Shown: piece by piece, positions 33,665-42,000 of the stretch | Layout: the number at the start of each line of letters is the position of its first letter | Numbering within the stretch: the stretch's first letter is position 1 | DNA from: JAAYBG01 sp964411675 | Lineage (GTDB): Bacteria; Bacillota_I; Bacilli_A; ML615J-28; CAG-698 | DNA: 53,192 nt | NCBI GenBank assembly: GCA_964411675.1 | Contig: CAYPLR010000006.1 | Span: forward strand, 1-53,192 | Direction: 5' to 3' | Position numbers and translations under genes: made by a program | Notes under the pieces: generated by a model | Databases searched by the model: none | What the model was told of the DNA's origin: nothing | Seen by the model: the letters and a program-made list of their open reading frames with translations, nothing else

Positions 33665-35467
33665 TTAATTACATTTTTCTCTTATTCCCTGTAAAACGAC
33701 AACCATTGACCAAGTATCTTGGGAGCAATATGTTATCAATTCTTTTCTTATTTCTTCGATTTTTTCTTTATCTAGGTATTTGAATTGTGAATATGCCACA
33801 ATTGCTTCATTACCATTAGCGATAACTAGATTTTTGTAAGATAAATTAGAAAATAAAGGCAGTACTTTTTTTATTGAATAACTACCATGTAGTCCATTAT
33901 TATAATAATTTACTTTCTTACTCTCTTCTTCTGTAAAACCTAGGGATTGATATAATTTTGAATTTCCTTTTACGATATCTAACAAATCAAAAACATGATC
34001 GTTTATCTTCATTAGTTCTTTACTATATTTTGGAAAAATTTCGCTTAATTCCTTAATTCGCGTACACTCATATGCTTTATTATAAACCAATACGCAACCA
34101 CCATTACTTAGGTCGATTAGTCTTATCATTTCTTTAATTAATTCTTCACGGCAATCGCTAAAATCTTTTGCAAGAAACGAATAACAATCTTTTGAAAAAT
34201 CACATACACCAGGCTTTCTTTCAATGTGCAAAGAAAACTGAAATAAAGACTGCATATAGGGTTTTTCACCATAGAACCTTGGTAAAGGAGCTGGAAATCC
34301 TTCAAAATCTAAATGATAAATAGGATATCTTATTTCATCTAGTCCTAGACAAACTTTTCGCTCATCGAAGTATTCCTTTTGGCGATTAAAACAATCTCGT
34401 TGTATTCGCTTGTTATCATCATTTAGCCACTCATAAGGAACATCGCCTAGACTATAATACTCTAAACTAATCATTTTTTCAAGAGAATATTTATTTTTAT
34501 CTTCATCTACAAAAACTTTTCTTCCTAAAGTTTCTAAGATTGAACCACTTTCTTTTAGCTTTTTCCAACATACAGGAAAATAATGGCACTCATCTTGCTT
34601 TTTTACTCGACAGTCTACAACTATCCTAAGTGGGTCTAATTGGTTTTTTTCAATATAATCAACAAGTTTTTCTTTCTTTTTTTCTATTTCAGGCAAGTAT
34701 TGCTCTGTTATTTCTGTTAAATCAACAAAACAAATTAAATTCTGTCCATTGAGTTGACGATAATTCGGTTCATTATTGATATATTCGCCATCAAAAATAT
34801 ACTGATTATTTAACATTGCTAGGTAATATTTATGTTTTTTACTTTTGTTATAATTTTCACTATGCTCAATAATGAATCTCTCAACTGCGATATCAAAAAC
34901 ATACTTACCTATATCATCATAACGATCAAATAGTTTTTCATAAGCTACTAGTAATTTTTCGCTTTCTGAAAAATCATTTCTTGTTTTTAATATTCCTTCC
35001 TTATCAACAAACAAACTGATTAATTCTTTTTTTTCTGTATAGCCTAATCTTCTAAGCTTTGCTGTTGTTGTCGCTTTAACTTCTATAACAATTGCTTCTT
35101 CTTCAGTCTCAGCATAGCCATCTAAATAACTGTAATATTCATGTCCTTTTTCATCAGTAAAAGAAAATTGTTTTTGCTGTTTCGTTGATTCCTCATAAGC
35201 AAATGGTACACCAAATGTTTTGGTTGCTTGTTTCAATGCTTCCTTCTCAACATCCTTATAGAATTCCAACAAGGCTTCTGTTTTTTCATCAACCTTTAGT
35301 AACTCATCTCCAGATTCTACATCAAACATAGAACTTAGAATATCAATGATATCTTCGTCGTCATATCCTTCAACATCGCTCTCTAATTTTTTTAGATAAA
35401 TTTGATCTAGTGGATAATATCGATGACATTTTATATATTTTTTAAATTGTGTTTTTGATATTCTCAT
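33665..35467 (-). CDS. DUF2779-family protein, PD-(D/E)XK nuclease-like with RNase-H-like C-terminal domain
   Basis: A 600-residue protein starting MRISKTQFKKYIKCHRYYPL, which resembles the Cas4/RecB-type N-terminal cysteine-containing region. The central EAIVIEVKATTTAKL fits the PD-(D/E)XK motif (Glu-Val-Lys). The C-terminal 250 residues have IYHLDFEGFPAPLPRF and YCSQDTWSMVVVLQGI, the DEDD-like pattern of DUF2779. The exact activity is unknown; DNA or RNA processing is inferred. This family is common in Mollicutes and related Firmicutes. It has its own promoter and is followed by the large lipoprotein. Confidence 0.7.
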   Translation of the reverse strand: MRISKTQFKKYIKCHRYYPLDQIYLKKLESDVEGYDDEDIIDILSSMFDVESGDELLKVDEKTEALLEFYKDVEKEALKQATKTFGVPFAYEESTKQQKQFSFTDEKGHEYYSYLDGYAETEEEAIVIEVKATTTAKLRRLGYTEKKELISLFVDKEGILKTRNDFSESEKLLVAYEKLFDRYDDIGKYVFDIAVERFIIEHSENYNKSKKHKYYLAMLNNQYIFDGEYINNEPNYRQLNGQNLICFVDLTEITEQYLPEIEKKKEKLVDYIEKNQLDPLRIVVDCRVKKQDECHYFPVCWKKLKESGSILETLGRKVFVDEDKNKYSLEKMISLEYYSLGDVPYEWLNDDNKRIQRDCFNRQKEYFDERKVCLGLDEIRYPIYHLDFEGFPAPLPRFYGEKPYMQSLFQFSLHIERKPGVCDFSKDCYSFLAKDFSDCREELIKEMIRLIDLSNGGCVLVYNKAYECTRIKELSEIFPKYSKELMKINDHVFDLLDIVKGNSKLYQSLGFTEEESKKVNYYNNGLHGSYSIKKVLPLFSNLSYKNLVIANGNEAIVAYSQFKYLDKEKIEEIRKELITYCSQDTWSMVVVLQGIREKCN

Positions 35468-35493
35468 ATAAATTTCCCCTAATCATGTAAACT

Positions 35494-35522
35494 ATTTTAC
35501 CATTTTTAGAGCAAAAAAACAA
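35494..35522 (-). promoter_or_regulatory. Promoter of the DUF2779-lipoprotein operon
   Basis: Minus strand: -35 TTGTTT (35517-35522), 17-base spacer, -10 TAAAAT (35494-35499) with TGG directly upstream (extended -10). Confidence 0.6.
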
Positions 35523-35580
35523 GACTATCCTTTTTGCTGTTTTAACATTTTATCCTTTTTAACTTAATTGTATCTTAAAA

Positions 35581-35607
35581 AAGTTAGATGTTTCTCGCAT
35601 CTAACTT
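35581..35607 (-). terminator. Terminator of the permease/substrate-binding operon
   Basis: A perfect 10-bp stem AAGTTAGATG/CATCTAACTT with a 7-base loop and a U run in minus-strand RNA. It overlaps the permease stop codon at 35606. Confidence 0.85.
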
Positions 35608-36349
35608 ATTTTAACTTCTTTTTTATAATTTTAAGTAACTCCTCAACAAGTAAAACAAACACTACTAAGATAATTGTCCAGGCAAAAACCTGATCCATTT
35701 CTAAAAAGTTTTTTTCTTGTAGCATGACATACCCTATTGTATTATTAGGCTGAGCAATGAATTCTGACATAACCATTACTTTTAATCCCAATCCGATTGT
35801 TGCAACTAACGTGCTTAAAATTTGAGGAGTAACGATAGGTAAATAAACTTCTTTTGCTACTTTTAAGTTTAAACTGCTCAACATTTTCACTTCATCAATA
35901 ATGCCTTGATCAATATTTTCAAAACTTACTAGAATTCCTTCATACATAATTGGCAAAATTACAAGACTCGTGATGATATAAGGACTTTTTATATTCCCAA
36001 ATATCATTAGTAAAATGATAATAATGGCTGCTACTGGAATTGTTCTCATTAAAGTCATGATAGGTTTTAAAAAATCTTTTATTTTAGTACTTGAACCTGC
36101 AAGGATACTACAAAATAATGCGATAACAAAGGAAATACTCACAGTAATAATAAGCCTAGAAATCGTATTAAAAATAACAACATACGTTTGTTTGGCTTGT
36201 AATAGCGATCCTAGTGCTTGTAAAACCTCTGATATTTTAGGAATTACTATTGAATTATCGAGGATTTTTGAAGTAAATAACCACAATAATAAAATGAATA
36301 AGATTCCTCCAAACAACCAAAAATTAATTTTGGTAATAAATTTCTTCAT
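35606..36349 (-). CDS. ABC transporter permease (nitrate/sulfonate/taurine type)
   Basis: A 247-residue inner-membrane protein with about six membrane segments and the binding-protein-dependent permease loop (LSSLNLKVAKEVYLPIVTPQ), containing the EAA-type motif. It should work with an ATPase and a substrate-binding protein. No ATPase gene is adjacent. ATG at 36349 is preferred to a GTG-type start at 36364; it overlaps the substrate-binding gene by 26 bases. Confidence 0.85.
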   Translation of the reverse strand: MKKFITKINFWLFGGILFILLLWLFTSKILDNSIVIPKISEVLQALGSLLQAKQTYVVIFNTISRLIITVSISFVIALFCSILAGSSTKIKDFLKPIMTLMRTIPVAAIIIILLMIFGNIKSPYIITSLVILPIMYEGILVSFENIDQGIIDEVKMLSSLNLKVAKEVYLPIVTPQILSTLVATIGLGLKVMVMSEFIAQPNNTIGYVMLQEKNFLEMDQVFAWTIILVVFVLLVEELLKIIKKKLK

Positions 36350-37283
36350 CCACAACACCGCCACCTAGAATCTTATTGTTGTATTTATTCAATAAATTGC
36401 AATAGGCTACAACAATTTCTTTATTTTCTTTCGCAAGCAAGAAATCAATGTTACTTCTTGGTATACTTCTTTTTAATACATCAGCTCCCGTTTTTTGAAA
36501 GAAATCGTGGAATTCGATAATTTTATCTACATAAGAGTCGGTCTTATTATTCATTTCATCAATATTCTTTTCCAACTTTTTCATGAATACTTCAATGTCT
36601 TCTAAATAATAAGAATCAGGATTTATAAATATAGCTGCTTGAGGAATTGTTTCATGATCTTCTCCCATAACATCCTGTAAATTAAGAATATTAAGGTCTA
36701 ATCCGTATTTTAATTCCAATGTTGTAATTGTTGGTTCTGCTGATAAAATATATTTAGGCGCTTCCTCACAACTACTATCTCCACAAACAAAGAACGGAAC
36801 GATATCGTTAACCCCTGCTTGATAGGTAATATTTGCTTGATATTCATTATCTTCTAATGCTGCTTTTAACATAATATCGGGAGTATTATTTTGACCAAAC
36901 GCCATAATGGCTTGTTGATTGACATCTGCCATACTATTTAGGGATGTTGTTTTTCTACTAACTATATAAGTGTTTCCAAAAGTAATTATTGAATAGACTT
37001 GATAAGATGAAGACTCGTTCATAAAAAGCTTCATTCCTAATGTTAATGGTGCAATCACAATATCATGTGATTTTGAAATCAACGCAGTCGTTAATAAATC
37101 TGCTCCACTAACCACCGTATATTCAACATTTTCTTCTTTTAATAATCCTCCAACCGCAATTAAAGGTGTTCCACTCGGTAAAATAACTTTTATTTCATTG
37201 TTAATTTTAGAACTACATCCTCCCAAAAAAACACTACTTAAAACAACCAGTAGTAATAAAAGAAATTTTTTAATTTTTTTCAT
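36324..37283 (-). CDS. ABC transporter substrate-binding lipoprotein
   Basis: A 319-residue lipoprotein with signal peptide and lipobox (VFLGGC) and the profile of NMT1/THI5/SsuA-like binding proteins for nitrate, sulfonates or pyrimidine precursors: a SGTPLIAVGGLLKEE-like start and ALISKSHDIVIAPLTLG. It ends with the peptide IPRSNIDFLLAKENKEIV. ATG at 37283 is preferred to 37295 because GGTGA lies five bases upstream. It is the first gene of a two-gene operon with the permease and is transcribed divergently from the Crp/Fnr gene. Ligand unknown. Confidence 0.8.
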   Translation of the reverse strand: MKKIKKFLLLLLVVLSSVFLGGCSSKINNEIKVILPSGTPLIAVGGLLKEENVEYTVVSGADLLTTALISKSHDIVIAPLTLGMKLFMNESSSYQVYSIITFGNTYIVSRKTTSLNSMADVNQQAIMAFGQNNTPDIMLKAALEDNEYQANITYQAGVNDIVPFFVCGDSSCEEAPKYILSAEPTITTLELKYGLDLNILNLQDVMGEDHETIPQAAIFINPDSYYLEDIEVFMKKLEKNIDEMNNKTDSYVDKIIEFHDFFQKTGADVLKRSIPRSNIDFLLAKENKEIVVAYCNLLNKYNNKILGGGVVDEEIYYQN

Positions 37284-37310
37284 AATTTTCACCATTCTTT
37301 CTGATATCTC

Positions 37311-37339
37311 TTGACTTAATTATACTATTATATTACAAT
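37311..37339 (+). promoter_or_regulatory. Promoter of the Crp/Fnr-family gene
   Basis: Plus strand: -35 TTGACT (37311-37316), 17-base spacer, -10 TACAAT (37334-37339). The predicted start near 37346 lies directly at the edge of the palindrome at 37347-37360. Confidence 0.75.
37319..37324 (-). promoter_or_regulatory. -10 element of the substrate-binding/permease operon
   Basis: Minus-strand TATAAT with no recognisable -35, predicting a start near 37312 and a 28-base leader. The lack of a -35 fits an activator-dependent promoter. A competing TATAAT lies at 37327-37332. Confidence 0.5.
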
Positions 37340-37346
37340 TATTTCC

Positions 37347-37360
37347 GTAACATATGTTAC
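37347..37360. promoter_or_regulatory. Perfect palindrome, likely Crp/Fnr-family operator
   Basis: GTAACATATGTTAC, a perfect 14-base inverted repeat, lies between the divergent Crp/Fnr gene and the substrate-binding gene. It begins at the predicted start of the Crp/Fnr gene and is centred about 41.5 bases upstream of the predicted start of the opposite operon, the classical class II activator position. Confidence 0.65.
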
Positions 37361-37373
37361 ATAAAGGAGAGCT

Positions 37374-37988
37374 ATGAATATTTATCAACACCCTTTGCTA
37401 CAAGGACATGTAATTAATTGTGATCCCTATATTACTATCAAGTCATTTAAAAAAGATGAAATCATCCACATTGAGGGGGAATCTTGTAATGAAGTTTCTC
37501 TTGTAATCCAAGGTTCTATTTCTATTTATACCTATACTTATTATGAAGATCAATATTCTATTGCTCATATAGAAAAGGATGATTTATTTGGCCATTTTTT
37601 AGTTTTTTCTGATCGCCCCGTCTATCTTGGTAATGTTGTAAGCTTAACAAATTCTACGATTCTTATCATTACGCGACATAATCTTTTAGAATTATTCTCG
37701 AAAGATCCAACTATTCTTTCTAATTTTTTAAAGATTTCATCTAACTCAGTTTTAAAGATTCAAGAACGCATCAAAATTCTTTCTCAAAAATCAATTAAAG
37801 AATCGATTATGTTTTACTTTGAAACGCTTGTTAAAAAGAGTAAATCTAATGTTGTGTATATAAAAAATAAAGAACGTTTGGCAGAATATCTAAACATTCC
37901 TCGTCCTTCTCTTTCTCGTGCTTTGATTGAATTAAAAGACTTAAAAATGATCGATATTAATGGAAAATATATCACAATAAATGAATAA
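37374..37988 (+). CDS. Crp/Fnr-family transcriptional regulator
   Basis: A 204-residue regulator. Residues 10-115 form a cyclic-nucleotide-binding-like fold (with GSISIYTYTYYEDQYSIAHI and DLFGHFLVF) but lack the conserved cAMP-binding Arg-Ala-Ala segment. The C-terminal helix-turn-helix is at about 165-190 (RLAEYLNIPRPSLSRALIEL). It has only two Cys (16 and 38), so it cannot hold an Fnr-type [4Fe-4S] cluster; the ligand is unknown. AAAGGAG precedes the ATG. It is transcribed divergently from the ABC operon and convergent with hydA. Confidence 0.88.
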   Translation: MNIYQHPLLQGHVINCDPYITIKSFKKDEIIHIEGESCNEVSLVIQGSISIYTYTYYEDQYSIAHIEKDDLFGHFLVFSDRPVYLGNVVSLTNSTILIITRHNLLELFSKDPTILSNFLKISSNSVLKIQERIKILSQKSIKESIMFYFETLVKKSKSNVVYIKNKERLAEYLNIPRPSLSRALIELKDLKMIDINGKYITINE

Positions 37989-38014
37989 AAAACCGAGGTT
38001 TTATCCTCGGTTTT
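37989..38014. terminator. Bidirectional terminator between crp/fnr and hydA
   Basis: A perfect 10-bp stem AAAACCGAGG/CCTCGGTTTT with a 6-base loop lies between convergent genes. It has T runs on both sides and follows the Crp/Fnr stop and the hydA stop. Confidence 0.85.
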
Positions 38015-38017
38015 GTT

Positions 38018-39814
38018 TTATTCATGGGAATATTTTTCTCTCTTTACATAGTGTGTATGTAATAATTTGTGAGAAACATGTCCACATGGTTCTTTCAAGA
38101 AGTCTTCGTATAATCGAACAACTTCTGGATTCTTATGTGATTCACGTAATTTCGATGTATCATCGATTCCATAAATTGCTTTTGCACGCTCTTTACGAAC
38201 ATCAATTCTATCTTGAACTTTTGCGCTAATAACTGGTTGCCCACCACCATTTACGCAACCGCCTGTGCATCCCATTACTTCAATAAAGGCATATTTCTTT
38301 TCTCCATTATTGATTCTTTCAAACATCTCTGGTACGTTAACAGTTCCGTGAACAACAGCAAAGTTTAAGTCTAAGCCATTGATATTTAGTGTTGCTTCTT
38401 TTATTCCGTTTTCAGTTCCTCTAACTTCGCTGATTACAACATTCTTCATGTCTTTCTTTTCAAGAAGCTCTTTCACTGTTCTTAAAGCGGCTTCCATAAC
38501 ACCACCAGTTACACCGAAAATAGCTCCTGCGCCTGTATATTTACCAAATGGGCTTTCAATAGTTGCATCAGGAAGATTATTGAAATCGATGTCTTGACGT
38601 TTGATTAGTCGAGCGAATTCACGAGTTGTTAGTACATAGTCTACATCTCTAAGTCCATCGACTTCCATTTCTGGACGATGAGATTCAAATTTCTTAGCGA
38701 TGCAAGGCATAATAGAAACAACTTTAATTTTGTTCTTATCAACGCCAATTTTATCTGCATAATAGTGTTTAATCAATGCACCTTGCATTTGTTGTGGCGA
38801 TTTACAGCTTGATAAATGATCCAAATATTGTGGATAATATGTTTCGATATATCTAATCCAACCAGGTGAACAAGAAGTAAGCAATGGTAATGCCACTTTT
38901 TCACCAGCAAGGAATTTATTTAAACGACCAATTAATTCAGTTCCTTCTTCCATAATTGTAACATCGGCTGCAAAGTTAGTATCTGTTACATCATCAAATC
39001 CTAAGTTCTGAAGTGCTTTGTACATTTTGCCTTCTACATTAGTTCCAATTGGATAACCAAACTCTTCACCCAAAGCTGCTCTTACAGATGGAGCTGTTTG
39101 TGCGATTACATAATATTCTTTCTTTTCAAGTAAATCAATAACCTTATCAACATCGTCTTTTTCTTTAATAGCACCAACTGGACAAGCTTGGATACACTTA
39201 CCACAGAAAATACAGCCAGAATCTTCCATATTATGGTTTAATGCTGGACCTACAAATGTATCAAATCCTCGATTGTTGTAATCAAGAACTTTAGTTCCTG
39301 CTAGTTTTTCACAAGCTGAAATACATCTACCACAAAGAATACATTTAGAACTGTCTAAAACGATAGAATCAGTAATATTGAAAACTGGTTCTTTTTTAGC
39401 ATATGAGTTATTTTCACCAATAGTATTTGGAATGTTGTATTTTCTTAATAAATGTAATAATTCACAATTATGTTCTCTTGGACAACGCCAGCATTCAAAT
39501 CTATGATTTGCAGCGATTAATTCTAAATTATTTTTAACTGTTTTCTTAACTCTGTCTGTATTTGTTTTTACAACGACAGAATTTGCTCCACGAGCTAAAC
39601 ATTCTTTAACTTTAACTGTACAAGAATTCTTTAATGTTCTAATTCCTTCAATTTCAACAACACAAATACGGCAAGCTGATGTTTCGTTAATACCCTTTAA
39701 AAAGCAAAGACGTGGAATATCAATACCAGCAGCATAAGCAGCATCCATGACAGTATAATCGCCTGGAACTTCTACAATTTTATTATCTATTGTTACTTTA
39801 ATTAATTCACTCAT
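38018..39814 (-). CDS. hydA: [FeFe] hydrogenase catalytic subunit HydA (electron-bifurcating type)
   Basis: A 598-residue hydrogenase. The N-terminal [2Fe-2S] domain has Cys37, 48, 51 and 65; a His-Cys3 [4Fe-4S] site follows (HRFECWRCPREHNC), then two [4Fe-4S] clusters (CILCGRCISACEK and CIFCGKCIQACPVG). The H-cluster motifs are TSCSPGW, MPCIAKKFE and EVMGCTGGCVNGGGQP, and the C-terminal small-subunit-like domain (AKAIYGID...LHTHYV) is present. Ser replaces Cys at the proton-relay position of L1, as in several multimeric enzymes. It produces or uses H2 with HydB and HydC. ATG at 39814 with AGGAGG upstream is used. Maturases HydE, HydF and HydG are not in the window. Confidence 0.95.
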   Translation of the reverse strand: MSELIKVTIDNKIVEVPGDYTVMDAAYAAGIDIPRLCFLKGINETSACRICVVEIEGIRTLKNSCTVKVKECLARGANSVVVKTNTDRVKKTVKNNLELIAANHRFECWRCPREHNCELLHLLRKYNIPNTIGENNSYAKKEPVFNITDSIVLDSSKCILCGRCISACEKLAGTKVLDYNNRGFDTFVGPALNHNMEDSGCIFCGKCIQACPVGAIKEKDDVDKVIDLLEKKEYYVIAQTAPSVRAALGEEFGYPIGTNVEGKMYKALQNLGFDDVTDTNFAADVTIMEEGTELIGRLNKFLAGEKVALPLLTSCSPGWIRYIETYYPQYLDHLSSCKSPQQMQGALIKHYYADKIGVDKNKIKVVSIMPCIAKKFESHRPEMEVDGLRDVDYVLTTREFARLIKRQDIDFNNLPDATIESPFGKYTGAGAIFGVTGGVMEAALRTVKELLEKKDMKNVVISEVRGTENGIKEATLNINGLDLNFAVVHGTVNVPEMFERINNGEKKYAFIEVMGCTGGCVNGGGQPVISAKVQDRIDVRKERAKAIYGIDDTSKLRESHKNPEVVRLYEDFLKEPCGHVSHKLLHTHYVKREKYSHE

Positions 39815-39825
39815 GATGATTCCTC

Positions 39826-41622
39826 CTATGCAGTAATGATAGCGCCAACTGGACAAGCTACCTTACATGCTCCACATTTAATACAAATACTTGTATCAAT
39901 CTTGTGCATTTCTTTAATATTACCTGTAATTGCTGCAGCTGGACATCCTCGTTTACATTTACCACAGCCGATACATTTATCTGTAATGTAGTATTTGATT
40001 AGAGCTTTACAAACTCCAGCAGGACATTTTTTATCTACAACATGGGCAATATATTCTTCTTTAAAATTCTTTAATGTTGAAAGAACAGGGTTTGGTGCTG
40101 TTTGTCCTAATCCACAAAGAGCAGAGTCTCTAATAGAATTTGCTAATGTTTCAAGCTCATCAATATCCTCTAATGTTCCTTCACCACCAGTAATCTTTTG
40201 TAAGATTTCCAACATTCTTCTTGTTCCTTCACGACAAGGAGTACACTTACCACAAGATTCGTCAACGGTAAATTCTAGGAAGAATCTTGCTACGTCAACC
40301 ATACAGTTGTCTTCATCCATAACAATCATTCCACCGCTACCCATCATTGATCCTAAAGAAACTAATGTTTCATAATCAATAGTGGCATCAAGGTCACGAT
40401 ATGTTAAGCATCCACCTGATGGCCCTCCCGTTTGAACCGCTTTAAAAGCTTTTCCTTTAGGAATACCACCACCAATATTATAAATAACATCACGTAATGT
40501 TGTTCCCATTGGTATTTCAAGTAAACCAGTATTATTGATTTTCCCACCTAAAGCAAATACTTTTGTTCCTTTAGATTTCTCAGTTCCGATTGATTGGAAC
40601 CAATCGACACCCTTCAAAATAATTTGAGGAACGTTAGCATATGTTTCAACATTGTTGATGATTGATGGTCTTCCCCATAATCCTTTATCCGCTGGGAATG
40701 GTGGTTTATTACGAGGCATTCCTCTTTCACCTTCAATGGAAGCCATTAGCGCTGTTTCTTCGCCACAAACGAAAGCACCAGCACCTAATCTTGCTTCTAA
40801 ATCAAATGAGAAATCAGTACCAAATATATTTTTTCCTAGCAAACCATTTTCGTAAGCTTGTTTAATTGCATGGTTAAGTCTTTCTACAGCTAATGGATAT
40901 TCAGCACGAATATAAACATATCCTTGGTTAGCACCAATTGCATAACCGCCAATAGCCATTGCTTCAATAACAGTGTGTGGATCTCCTTCCAAAACTGCTC
41001 TATCCATGAATGCCCCTGGATCTCCCTCGTCAGCGTTACAAATAATATACATTTGTTCTTGACCACGATGTTTTGATGCTAATTTCCATTTCAAACCTGT
41101 AGGGAATCCTGCACCACCACGCCCACGTAATCCTGCTTTCGTAATAAAATCAATGACTTCATCTGGTGTCATTTCTGTTAGGACTTTACCTAAAGCCAAA
41201 TAACCATCACGAGCAATATATTCATTAATATCAAACGGATTGATAATACCACAATTTCGCAAAGCTATTCTTTCTTGTTTTGCATAGAAAGTCATTTCTT
41301 GAAATTTCTTTATCTTAGCTTCATCTTCAGGAGTCATCTCTGTATATGCTTTACGAGTAACAATTCTTCCCTTTAGAAGATGTTCTTTACAAATTTCTTC
41401 AACATCCTCAACTTTAACATGAGAATAGAAAGTCATATCAGGATATACAACAACTACTGGTCCTTTTTCACAAAGACCAAAACAGCCGCTCATGAAAACA
41501 GAAACTTCGTCTTGAAGCCCCACTTCTTTAATTCTTTCAACAAATTCGTTTTTGATGTGTTCGGACTTTGAAGACATACATCCTGTTCCACCACAAACGA
41601 CTACTTGCGCTCTAATTGCCAT
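39826..41622 (-). CDS. hydB: Hydrogenase NADH/flavin subunit HydB (NuoF-like)
   Basis: A 598-residue NuoF-like subunit. The N-terminal thioredoxin-like [2Fe-2S] domain has CGGTGC and CFGLC. The flavin/NADH core has GRGGAGFPTGLKW and FVCGEETALMASIEG, then the [4Fe-4S] motif CGKCTPCREG with CGLGQ. The C terminus adds two ferredoxin clusters, CIGCGKCKRGCPAA and CIKCGACKVACPVG. It passes electrons between NAD(P)H, ferredoxin and HydA in bifurcating hydrogenases. It ends 11 bases before hydA. Confidence 0.94.
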   Translation of the reverse strand: MAIRAQVVVCGGTGCMSSKSEHIKNEFVERIKEVGLQDEVSVFMSGCFGLCEKGPVVVVYPDMTFYSHVKVEDVEEICKEHLLKGRIVTRKAYTEMTPEDEAKIKKFQEMTFYAKQERIALRNCGIINPFDINEYIARDGYLALGKVLTEMTPDEVIDFITKAGLRGRGGAGFPTGLKWKLASKHRGQEQMYIICNADEGDPGAFMDRAVLEGDPHTVIEAMAIGGYAIGANQGYVYIRAEYPLAVERLNHAIKQAYENGLLGKNIFGTDFSFDLEARLGAGAFVCGEETALMASIEGERGMPRNKPPFPADKGLWGRPSIINNVETYANVPQIILKGVDWFQSIGTEKSKGTKVFALGGKINNTGLLEIPMGTTLRDVIYNIGGGIPKGKAFKAVQTGGPSGGCLTYRDLDATIDYETLVSLGSMMGSGGMIVMDEDNCMVDVARFFLEFTVDESCGKCTPCREGTRRMLEILQKITGGEGTLEDIDELETLANSIRDSALCGLGQTAPNPVLSTLKNFKEEYIAHVVDKKCPAGVCKALIKYYITDKCIGCGKCKRGCPAAAITGNIKEMHKIDTSICIKCGACKVACPVGAIITA

Positions 41623-41631
41623 ATTTCCCTC

Positions 41632-42000
41632 CTATTTTAAGAACTTTGTTATTAGTAAGTCTTCAACAACTTTTCCACTAATAATATGTTCCGTAATTAT
41701 TCTTTGTGCATCTTTTTCTTTTACTCTACAATATGTGGTTCTTCCCCCATCTTTGTCGTAAACTTCAACAATTGGTTCTAGAGCACATTGTCCCATACAG
41801 CCCACTTGGGTAACTGTAACGTTTAATAAGTTTCGTTTAGAAACTTCTTCAACTAATGCATTAAGCACAGGTCTTGCACCTGCTGTTATCCCACATGTTG
41901 CCATACCAACTACTACTCGGTATCCGTCTTTTTGCTCCCGCATACTCATTTTTTGTGCAGTAGCTTCTCTAATTTTCTTTAAGTCTTCTAAAGATTTCAT
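41632..42000 (-). CDS. Thioredoxin-like [2Fe-2S] ferredoxin protein (HndB-like)
   Basis: A 122-residue protein with Cys at CGITAGARPV and the QVGCMGQCALEP motif, giving the CxnC...CxxxC set of the NuoE/HndB type [2Fe-2S] domain. It is like the N-terminal domain of HydB and is often a separate subunit of NADP- or NAD-reducing hydrogenases. It overlaps the GHKL ATPase by four bases and precedes hydB by nine bases. Confidence 0.85.
   Translation of the reverse strand: MKSLEDLKKIREATAQKMSMREQKDGYRVVVGMATCGITAGARPVLNALVEEVSKRNLLNVTVTQVGCMGQCALEPIVEVYDKDGGRTTYCRVKEKDAQRIITEHIISGKVVEDLLITKFLK

Noticed and set aside
33651..33671. A/T-only inverted repeat between the large lipoprotein and DUF2779 genes as a terminator
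   Set aside because: The stem is only A-T and G-C poor and is not followed by a U run on the minus strand; the two genes look cotranscribed.
37374..37988. Oxygen-sensing Fnr with [4Fe-4S] cluster
   Set aside because: Only two Cys are present, far from the required four-Cys pattern.
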